From the NCBI RefSeq assembly GCF_028372415.1, contig NC_092872.1:10794001-10858000 (forward strand): a DNA stretch of 64,000 bases, in the 5' to 3' direction. Positions 55,240 to 64,000 of the stretch are shown here, piece after piece. The DNA is from Notamacropus eugenii (taxonomy: Eukaryota; Chordata; Mammalia; Diprotodontia; Macropodidae). Within the stretch, counting starts at the first letter, position 1, and every line of letters begins with the position of its first letter. The notes under the pieces were generated by a model. The model was not told the DNA's origin. It searched no databases and saw nothing but the letters and a program-made list of their open reading frames with translations. The position numbers were made by a program, and so were the translations under genes.

Positions 55240-56830
55240 GTCCTGTTTGATGAATACGTTGAGCATAAGCTCAACTCGTCTAGACCTGAGTTAAAATCCC
55301 ACCCCAGACTTAGCAACCTTGTTACCCTGGTGAAGAAATTTCTCATCTTTGGTCTCAGTTTCCTCATCTATAAAATGAGAAGGTTGGAATCATCACCTCT
55401 AAGGCTCCTTCTAGCTCTAGACCCATATTCCCATGACCCTCTCTACTGAGTCCTTCCCTTCTAGCTATAAGCCTGCCCAAGGTTTAATGTCCCATCCTAA
55501 AAAAAAACAAAAAACAAAAAACAACAACCTTGTCTTGATGTATCATCCTTCAGGCTATTATTTTCTATCTTTCCTACGGTTTGCAACCAAAATTCTAGAA
55601 AAAGCAATCTTCACTCTTCCCACTCACTCTCAGCAGTCTGCTTCTGAATCCACCCCTCCACTGAAACTACTCTCTCCAAGGTCACTCAAGAATTTTTAAT
55701 TGTCAAAGCCAACACCCTTTTCTCCACCTTCATCTTTCTTGACCTCTCTACCACATTTGAGACTGCTGATTAATCCTGGTCCTTGCCCTTTCCTGGATAA
55801 TTTCCTTCCTTAGTGATACTGCTCTCTCCTGCTTGCCCTCCTACTCACTCTCCCTTGCTGGATTATCATCTGTCTAACAACCCCTAACTGCGGTTGTCCT
55901 CCACTTCTCTGTCCTGAGCCCTCTCCTTTTCCCCCTCCATATCATCCTGGTGATCTCATCATCTCCCACTGTTTCAATGAACAGCTCCATGCAGATGACT
56001 CCCAGGTCTCTGTATCCGGATGTGTTCTCTCACTAACATCCCCTCACTTCAAGTCTGAAATGACCAACAGCCTGTTAGATGTGTCCAACTACATATCCCA
56101 TAGCATCTCAACCTCAGCATGTCCAAAATAAGGCATTATTTACCCTGGTAAACTCATTCCTCCTCCAAACCTCCCTGCTTCTGTTAAAGCCATCACCCTC
56201 CTTCCAGTCCCCCAGATTGGTATTGCTTCATCATCTTTGAGTTTCCCTTTCCTTCCCCAACCACCACCTTCTCCTGTTGAGTCTTCCTTGATATATCTCT
56301 TATCCATTCTCTTATATCCATTAACATGGTCTTTATCACCTCTCTCCTGAACCAATAGCCTGGCTTTCTGGTGTCCCTCCCTCAAGTCTACCCTCTGCAG
56401 TCCATCTTCTATAAAGCTGTCAGAGTAATCAGATGACATCTGATGGTGTCACTCTCCTGCTCAGGAATATTCAGTGACTCCTTATTGGCTCTAAGGAAAA
56501 ACATTCCTTAACTTGGTATTTCAAACTCTTCCCAATCTTGCTCCAGCCTGATCTTCCAGGGCTATATCATACTATTCTCCTTCACACAATCTATATTTTA
56601 ACCAAACTGACTTCCTTGTTGTTCTCTGAATTAGCCCCTCATTTCCTACCCCCATACCTTTGTACAGGGTGTTTGTTGTGCCTAGAAAACACTACTTTCT
56701 CACCTCTTAGAGTCCCTGGTTTTCTTTATGCCTCTGCTAACATATTACCTCCTATAGGAAACTTGCCCTGATATCTCTATTTGTTGGTATTCTCAGTCTC
56801 CTCAAATAATCATGTATATACTTATCTGAG
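55240..56830 (+). repeat. MIR followed by a long L2 LINE
   Basis: Sense MIR at 55240-55430. L2 from 55435: CATGCAGATGACTCCCAGGT, CAACCTCAGCATGTCCAAAA, GGTGTCACTCTCCTGCTCAG, CTTCCTTGTTGTTCTCTGAA and CTCTTAGAGTCCCTGGTTTT in the canonical order. It keeps about 1.4 kb including the ORF2 end. Confidence 0.75.
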
Positions 56831-57209
56831 AATAGATACTGGAAGTATGCCAGTGAATGTTTGACAATTGGCCCTCTAGGGAAAAAAAAAGTATGCGTTA
56901 AGTTTAATCTGCATCATATAAATATTTTCTCCATTGTTTTCTTAAGTCCAAATGATAAACACAATAAAAAATTCAATGCTGATTTATACCATTTGCCTAT
57001 TTCTGAGGTGTAAGTGCTCACAGTGAAAATTTAACAATCAGCTCTTAAGAGAGAAAGTCAGCTAGAGGACAAGAGTTGGCTATCGTTTTATACCCATATC
57101 CCCAGAACCAGGTCCAGTGCCTTTTGTGTAGTTTGTATTAGATGAATTCTTATCAGTTTTGATTGGATGGGTTTTCATCTTTCTTTTTTTTTTTATGACT
57201 CGTCAAGTA

Positions 57210-57475
57210 GAGTTAGGCATCACATTGGATAAAGTGTTAGGCACTTAGTCACAAAGATCTAAGTTCAAATCCAGCCTCAGACAATTACTAGTTGTGTCAT
57301 CCTGGAAAAGTCACTAAACTGGTCTGCCTCAGTTTTCTTACCCTTCAACTGGGGATAATAATAACCTTGATCTCCCAGGGTTGCCATAAGGGTCAAATGA
57401 GATAATATATGTAAGGTACTTTGCAAATCTTAAGGTAATATATAAATGTTAGCTATTATTATTTCCCCAATAATA
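57210..57475 (+). repeat. CORE-SINE, near full length
   Basis: AGTTCAAATCCAGCCTCAGA, TTGTGTCATCCTGGAAAAGT, CCATAAGGGTCAAATGAGAT and a TATATAAATGTTAGCTATTA tail. 57480-58130 shows no clear element. Confidence 0.7.
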
Positions 57476-58129
57476 AGTGTCATTTTCTTACTTGATGGAG
57501 GAGATGATCTCTAAGATTCCTTTCAGCCTGAAATCTACGTCTTTTGATCTGAAACTGGCATTTGTCAATTTGTCAGTGAAACATTTCCAATCCAACTTTA
57601 GCGTTGGATAATAACAATGATCTGAAGGACATTTTTGTCACATTGTATGGACAAGAAAATGATCATCACTAAAAGGCCACAGATATTTCAACGGTTTTAT
57701 GTTACTAAAATAAGCTTATTTATTCTGACTGAATCTCTTCATCAACAAACAAGTATCTTTTTTAACAAAAGAAACATACTTTCGTGTCAAGGAAGTAAAC
57801 ATCCGAATTTTAAAATCTGACCTATTTTAGTGATAAATGAAAAATGTATTTTTAAAAAAAGAAAGTAACTAGACTTTGGCAGGCCAATGTGAAAAAAAAA
57901 ATGTTGTGTTAAGATATGCAGCTAAGTCAGTGTTTATATTCCTCAAACTAGAAGGAAAAAAAAAGATGAGGTGGGTGGTTTTTCCCTTAATTCTTTTCAA
58001 TTCCCAAATTATTTTTCAACAAAGGATGACTCATCCTTGAATCTCCTGGGGCACAAAGTAGACTTGCAGAGCAGTCTTAATAAAAATGGTGGATGAAAAA
58101 AACTTTTTAAAATAAAATTTATATCTTTT

Positions 58130-58830
58130 GTTTTTACTTCACCTACATTTACCAATGTGTGTTCCATTGCTCAATTCTTTTCTATTTTTTTCTGGTTTTT
58201 TTAACCAATTAACCAATACCAACCAATATTGACGATTACTGCTTTATGGTATAGTTTGAGATCCCCTTTTATTCCTACTTTTTCCATTTTCCTTGATATT
58301 CAAGATCTTTGGTTCCTCCAAATGAATTAGAAAACCTTTTTAATGGCAAAGAAGTTGCTGTTGTTGAAGAGTTGGATTCCTATCTCCATCTTTGATTAAT
58401 TCAGGTCCTTATGTGCCTTCTACCAATTCATGAGTGTGGTTTTTTTTTTCTCTTTTTAATCCTACCAGCCAACATCGACATACGATATGATCACTGGCAT
58501 TGTAGAAAAATGTCATAAAACAAAATCTTTTCCAGTTACTAAAAAAGGAATGTAACTATTGACTTGAAAATATCTTAGAGAAAATGATCTCAATCAATAA
58601 TAAGAGAAATGCAAGTGAAGATAAGTATGACAGTTAAATTAAGATAAAATAATTAAAATAAAATAACTGGCTATCAAATTGGCAAAAATGATAAAAGATG
58701 GAAAAAAGTCAATGTTGGAGGGGCTGTGCAAGAACAGGCACACTGAAATATCAGTGTCAAGCTGTAAAATGGTACAACTCTTCAATTTAGAGTTCTACAA
58801 GAAAATTTACTAATATTAATACTCTGTGCT
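58130..58830. repeat. L1 ORF2 fragments in opposite orientations
   Basis: 58140-58345 is antisense L1-like (TACTGCTTTATGGTATAGTT). 58490-58830 is sense (AATAAGAGAAATGCAAGTGA, AATTGGCAAAAATGATAAAA). Confidence 0.5.
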
Positions 58831-59398
58831 TCAAATAATCAATTAATACTTATTGAGGGTCTACTATTTGTCAGGCACTGAACTGAATGCTGTCAGATAC
58901 AAAAATTATCCCTTCCCTCAAGGTGCTTACAATCTAATGGAAGACACACCAAATCAACAACCACATACAAACAACTTATATACCAGATAAATAGAAAGCA
59001 ATTAGCAGAATGAAGGAGTTGAGAAAGGCTTCCTTTAGAAGATGGGATTTTAGTTGGGATGTGAAGGAAGCCAGGGAAGTCAGAATGAGGAGATGAAGAG
59101 GGAGAGCATTCCAGGCATAGGGGAACACGCTCAGAGCTGAGAGATGGAGCGTCTTGTTGATGGTACATCGAGAAGTTCAGTGTCACTGGATTGCACAGTA
59201 CATGTCAGGGACTAAGATGGAAGAAGACTGGAAAGGCAGGAGGAGCTCAGCTATGGGCATTTTTGAACACCAAGCAGAGAATTTTGTATTTGATTCAGGA
59301 GGCAATAAAGAACCATGGAGTGAGATGGGGAGAAAGGAGGAACAGATAGAGGTAGGGGAGTAGGTATGGCCCAGCCTGAGCTTTAAGAAAATCATTTT

Positions 59399-59821
59399 AA
59401 ATACTCTTTTAGAAAAGCCTCAGAAGACTCATGCGAGGTGACGCAAGGTGGAGTGAGCAGAACTAGGAGAATGCTGTCTACAGAATGGCATGATTATAAC
59501 AATGATGAACTGTGAAAGACTTAGCTACCCTGATCAATACAATAATCCATGATAATTCCAAAGGACTCATGATGGAAAATGCTATCTACCTCCACAGAAA
59601 GAACTGATAAACTCTGACTCTAGACTGAAGCATATTTTTTCACTCTATGTTTCTTGAGTTTTTTGTTTTTGCAACATGGCTAATACAGAAATGTCTTTGT
59701 ATAACCTCACATGTACAGTGGGTATTGTATTGCATGCCTTTTCAATGGATGGAAGAGGAACTGGAGGGAGAAAGAACATTTGGAATTAAAAATAAATATT
59801 ATTTTTTTGAAAAAAGGAAAT
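59399..59821 (+). mobile_element. L1 3' end insertion with target-site duplication
   Basis: It contains the marsupial L1 3' blocks (ATTCCAAAGGACTCATGATG, TGCAACATGGCTAATACAGA). It is flanked by TAAGAAAATCATTTT (59384-59398) and TAAGAAAATTAGTTT (59822-59836), an imperfect 15 bp duplication. Confidence 0.7.
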
Positions 59822-60235
59822 TAAGAAAATTAGTTTAGTGGCTACATGGAGGGCGAATTAGAGTGAGGTAAGACTTGAGGGAGGCAGACCCACCAGCAGA
59901 CTATCGCAATAATCCAAGTGTGAGATGATGGGGGGCTTGCACCAGCTTGATCTCAATGGCAGAGGAGAAAAGGGGGCATATTTAAGAGATGTTGCAAAGG
60001 TGAAATCAGCAGGCCTTGGCAACAACTCAATTATGGGGGCTTGAGAGATAGTGAAGAATCCAGGATAACCAGTAGATTGCCAGCCTGGGGAACTGGGAGG
60101 ATGGTTTTGCCCTTAGCAGTAACAGGGAAAGTTGGAGTGGATAGACACTTCAGGGGGAAAGATAATGAGTTCTGCTTTGGGCAAATTTAGTTTTAGATGT
60201 CTACTAACATCCATTTTAAGATGTCAGAAAAGCAG

Positions 60236-61471
60236 TCGAATGGAGAAGTTTTCAACTAAACAAGAGATAGAAAACATTATGACGTGCAACACGGATAATT
60301 TTGATTACATTAAATTGAAAAGTTTTTGCACAAACAAACCCAATGCAACCAAGATTAGGAGGGAAGCAGAAAAATGGGAAAGAATTTTTGCAACTAATGT
60401 CTGTGATAAAGGCCTCATCTCTAAAATATATAGAGAACTGAGTCAAATTACAAGAATACAAGTCATTCCCCAATTGATAAATGGTCAAAGGATATGAACA
60501 GGCAGTTTTCAGAGGAAGAAATTAAGGTTATCTAGAGTCATATGAAAAAATGCTCTAAATCACTATTGATTAGAGAGATGCAAATCAAAACAACTCTGAG
60601 GTACCACATCACACCTATCAGATTGGCTAACATGACAGAACAGGAAGATGATAAATGTTGGAGAAGATGTGGGAGAGTTGGAACACTAATTTGTTGCTGG
60701 TGGAGATGTGAGCTGATCCAACCATTCTGGAGAGCAATTTGGAACTATGCCCAAAGAGCTACAAAAATGTGTATATCCTTTGACCCAGCAATACCACTTC
60801 TAGGACTGCATCCCCAAGAGATCATAAAAATGGGAAAGGGTCCCACATGAACAAAAATGTTTATAGCAACTCTCTTTGTGGTGGCCAAAAACTGGAAATC
60901 AAAGGGATGCCCATCCATTGGGGAATGGTTAAACAAGTTGTGGTACATGAATGTAATGGAATACTATTGTGAAGGATGAACAGAAATGATGAACAGGAAG
61001 ACTTCAGAGAGGCCTGGAAAGACTTACATGAACTGATGCTGAGTGAAAAGAGGAGAACCAGGAGAACTTTGTACACAGTAACAACCACAGTGTGTGAGGA
61101 ATTTTTCTGGTAGACTTAGTTCTTCATAGCAATGTAAGGACCTAAAAAACTCCCAATGGACTTTTGTGACAAAATGTCTTCCAAATCCAGAGAAAGAACT
61201 ATGGAATTGGATCACAGAATGAAGCAGACCATTTTCTTTTGTGTTATGTTTTGTTTTGTGTTGTTTTGTTTTATGGTTTTTCCCATTCATTTTAATTCCG
61301 CTATTCAACATCAATATGGTGAAATTGTATTTAATAGGAATATATGTGTAGAACCTATATAAGATTGCAAGCTGTCTCAGGGAGGAAGTGGGGAGGGAGG
61401 GGGAAAAATCTAAGATATATGGAAGTGATTATAGAACACTGAAAACAAATAAAATAATTATTTTTAAAAAA
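60236..61471 (+). mobile_element. 5'-truncated L1 insertion: ORF2 C-terminus plus 3' UTR
   Basis: Translated blocks include KWERIFATNVCDKGLISKIY in one frame and [37 protein letters not shown] in another, the conserved end of L1 ORF2. A 3' UTR follows, with a G-rich GGGAGGGAGG block and an A-rich end. AGAAAAGCAG flanks it at 60226-60235 and 61472-61481. The two frames show it is dead. Confidence 0.85.
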
Positions 61472-62458
61472 AGAAAAGCAGGTGAAAATACAAGATGTCT
61501 GAAAAGCAGTTGGAGATACAAGATTGGAGATCAGCCGATACGCTGGGTCAGGCTAGGTAGGTTTGAGATTCGTTGACTTAGAAGTGGTAATTAAATCCAT
61601 GGATGCTGATAAGATCACCAAGTGAAGTAGTGTAGAGGGAGAAGAGAAGGGGTCCCAGGACAGAACCATAAGGGACACCTGTGGTAAAGGCTGTCATCTA
61701 GAGGAGGATCAGTCAGATAAGTAGGAGGAGAATCAGAAGAGTAGTGCCCCAAAACCTAGAGAGAAGCAAATATGAAGAAGGAGAGGGTAATCAAGTCTCA
61801 ACAGCTGCAGAGAGGAGAATGAAGACAGAGAAAAGGTCATTGGGTTTGGCAACTAAGAGATCACTAATCATTTTGGAAAGAGTAGTTTCCACAGAAGGAT
61901 AAAGTTGGAAGCCAGATTGTAGGAGGTCTAGAAGAGAATGAGAGGAAAGAAATTGGAGGCAAGTATTGTAGGTGGCTTTTTTTTTAGTTCAGCCTCAAGA
62001 ACAGAAGAGATATAGGATGATAGATAATAAGCATGAGAAGCTCAAGTGAGATTTTTTGAGGATGGGAGAGCCATCAAATGAAGCAGCAGACAGAGAGAGA
62101 TTGAAAATACATGATAGAGGGGGGATGATGGAGGTGGCAATCTACTGGAGACAGAAAAGACTGATAATCACTTGAGCAAGTAGAGAAATTAGCCTTGGCA
62201 AGGAATACCACTTCATCATGTGAGACAGTGGAGAAGAAGGAGGTAGTGACAGAAAACACGTGAATGATGTAAGGTAAGAGGGGACATGAGAATTCTCAGA
62301 TAATGGCCTCAATTTTTCTGTATGATATGAAGAAAGTTGTCTTAGCTAAAATAAAACATAGAGGAAAGAGAAATTAGGATGGAAAGGAAATCTAAAACTA
62401 GATTATAGAAAACCTTGAATATCTGAGTCAGGAGATTGGACTTTGTCGTGTAGGTACT

Positions 62459-63360
62459 TGTGTTCGTCCTTCATTGCTGAAAAAGACCACGCCATCAGAG
62501 AGATGATGACGTGACTGGCACTTGACTCTGTGTTGAATGAGGGAGGGCTGTGCAGGTCACCAGCCTCACTTCTCCTTCAGAGCCATCTGAATCCAGTGAC
62601 CAGATATTCCTCAGGATGACTGGAGATGACCCAGGATGCACTGGGAGACCTTGGGTCCTTTAGGCCAAGGTTTTTGCAGGCACTCACTTAGGGTGAGGCA
62701 ACGCCCACTGAATAGACCTGTTGAAGAAGTAGCCAGGGCATGGCCCCTTTAATGAGGTCAAGAAAAAAGAAAGACATCAGGCTGGGTGGGAAACAGCAAC
62801 AGTTACTATTGATAATCACTCTCAAGTTAGGAGGTGCAGAGGAGCCCTCAGGCAGGGTCCCAGTGGGGTCCCAGTTTCAGAGTGCTAGAGGAGAAGAGAA
62901 GCAAGGGGAGGGGAGGGGAGAGTAGGGGAGGGGAGGGGAGGGGAGAGGAGGGGAGAGGAGGGGAGAGGAGAGGAGAGGAGAGGAGAGGAGAGGAGAGGAG
63001 AGGAGAGGAGAGGAGAGGAGAGGAGAGGAGAGGAGGGGAGAGGAGGGGAGAGGAGGTGAGAGGAGGGGAGAGGAGAGGAGAGGAGAGGAGAGGAGAGGAG
63101 GGAGAGGAGAGGAGCCAGTAAAACGCAAATCAACTGGGCATCTTTTGGCCATCCAAGTTTACCTTCCTTTGGAGAGGAGAAGGAAGGGGAGGAGGAGGTG
63201 AGTTACCCAGCAAGCATTCAGTCAGCTGCATCTACTCACAGGATTGTGTTCATCCTTCATTGCCAAAGACTATGCCATCAGAGAAATGATGACATGACTT
63301 GCACTTGACTTTGTCTTGAGTGAGGGAGGGCTGTGCAGGTCACCAGCCTCACTTCTCCTC
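62459..63360 (+). mobile_element. 902 bp element with terminal direct repeats and 12 bp target-site duplication
   Basis: CGTGTAGGTACT lies at 62447-62458 and again at 63361-63372. Inside, about 116-118 bp direct repeats occupy both ends (62459-62576 and 63245-63360; shared GGGAGGGCTGTGCAGGTCAC). The interior has no coding capacity and holds a GAGGA minisatellite. The family is unknown; it resembles a short non-autonomous terminal-repeat element and is treated as a fossil. Confidence 0.7.
62903..63113 (+). repeat. (GAGGA)n minisatellite
   Basis: GGAGA/GGGGA pentamer variants for about 210 bp, inside the terminal-repeat element. Confidence 0.95.
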
Positions 63361-63372
63361 CGTGTAGGTACT

Positions 63373-64000
63373 AGAGAGTTAGTGAAGGTCCAGATTTCTG
63401 ATCCTGGCATTTAAGGCCTCCCCTCCCCCAACTCAACTGTGATCCCCAAATCCTACTCTGTCTTTATTAACTCTGCTCTCAGGTCCTGCCCAGCTCTAAA
63501 TCCAATGATCTTAAACTCCAACCACATAGAAGTATTTTCTATTCTCTAAATATACCCTAATATATGTTTAGGAGACCTGGGTTTGAGTCCCACCTCTGAC
63601 ATCATATTATCTAACTGGAGACATAAAAGTTTCTTAATCAGTAAAGGTTGTGTTTCCTAGGAAATCTGAGTCCAACGGGCAGTCATTGAAGAAGAACAAA
63701 GGCTTCATTTCCCATGATGCAATGTATACATAGCATAGGTCTCTGCCAGGTGCTCTCCATGTAGAAAAATAGAGGTTTCTGAAGATGAGTAGGGGCAGCC
63801 TCAGAGTGTTTCTTGTTAGTCAGTCAACAAACATTTTTAAAGTACTTTTTATATGTCAGGCACTGCGCTAAGTTCTGGGGATATAAAGGAAGGGGGAAAC
63901 ATGGTTCCTGTTCTCAAGAAGCTCATATTCTAATGGGGAGATGACATCTAAATAACTAGGTACATACAAACCATGGGTGGCAGTCTCAGAAAGAAGACAC
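63373..64000 (+). repeat. L2-like fragments at the right edge
   Basis: 63390-63540 is L2-like (CTGGCATTTAAGGCCTCCCC). 63820-63960 carries TATGTCAGGCACTGCGCTAA and CAAGAAGCTCATATTCTAAT, the start of the repeat type seen at 58840. 63560-63800 is unclassified. Confidence 0.5.

Larger units (their letters stand above)
58840..62446 (+). repeat. Long ancient interspersed repeat, interrupted by two L1 insertions
   Basis: Recognised as a recurrent mammalian repeat by CCTCAAGGTGCTTACAATCT, CGCAATAATCCAAGTGTGAG, AATGAGTTCTGCTTTGGGCA, GCTGATAAGATCACCAAGTG and CAGAACCATAAGGGACACCT in order. I cannot name the family. It is split at 59399-59821 and 60236-61471. Confidence 0.5.

Noticed and set aside
62834-63152. 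Open frames of Arg/Glu/Gly or Leu/Ser/Pro repeats
   Set aside because: They are translations of the GAGGA minisatellite.
62459-63360. Calling the terminal-repeat element an LTR retrovirus or retrotransposon
   Set aside because: The interior shows no coding region or primer-binding-like features that I can recognise, and the 12 bp duplication is too long for that class.

Overview
The window looks like nuclear DNA from a marsupial (species not resolved). The evidence is dense MIR/CORE-type SINEs and L2 LINEs, marsupial-style L1 3' ends, CR1/L3 and RTE remnants, small hAT and mariner DNA transposons, long microsatellites, and genes split by multi-kilobase introns with GT-AG boundaries. Family names come from memory of consensus sequences; no search was run.

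The only protein-coding content I can support is a head-to-tail cluster of three chymotrypsin-fold (S1A) serine protease genes on the minus strand. Each uses the same six-exon plan: signal-peptide exon, a 27-33 nt mini-exon, a 163 nt His exon, a 275-278 nt Asp exon, a linker exon, and a Ser/C-tail exon. Gene A (exons 1-5 at 9994 down to 1768) is PRSS38-like; its Ser exon should lie left of position 1. Gene B (33384 down to 15532) is complete, 341 aa, with an intact His/Asp/Ser triad. Gene C (48520 down to 35926) is complete, 361 aa, with every splice site intact, but it has Leu in place of the catalytic Ser and has lost the Ile-Val-Gly-Gly-type activation sequence. It reads as a pseudoprotease. 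Genes B and C also share intronic sequence, including an antisense CR1 copy next to exon 4, so they arose by a segmental tandem duplication. None of the three has the Asp189 typical of trypsin-like specificity.

Layout: 1-9994 gene A with SINE/L2/microsatellite-filled introns; about 9.2-10.5 kb a GC/CpG-rich promoter area; 10-15.5 kb repeats; 15.5-33.4 kb gene B; 33.4-35.9 kb intergenic; 35.9-48.5 kb gene C; 48.5-48.8 kb a GC-rich promoter area with a 66 bp tandem repeat carrying two CTCF-like motifs; 48.8-64 kb gene-free DNA. That last stretch holds a full-length sense 7SL RNA retropseudogene, a second antisense 7SL copy, a mariner remnant, nested L1 insertions with visible target-site duplications, and a 902 bp element with terminal direct repeats and a 12 bp target-site duplication.

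Together the genes suggest a lineage-expanded locus of secreted or membrane-tethered proteases with non-tryptic pockets, one of which has lost catalysis while keeping its frame.
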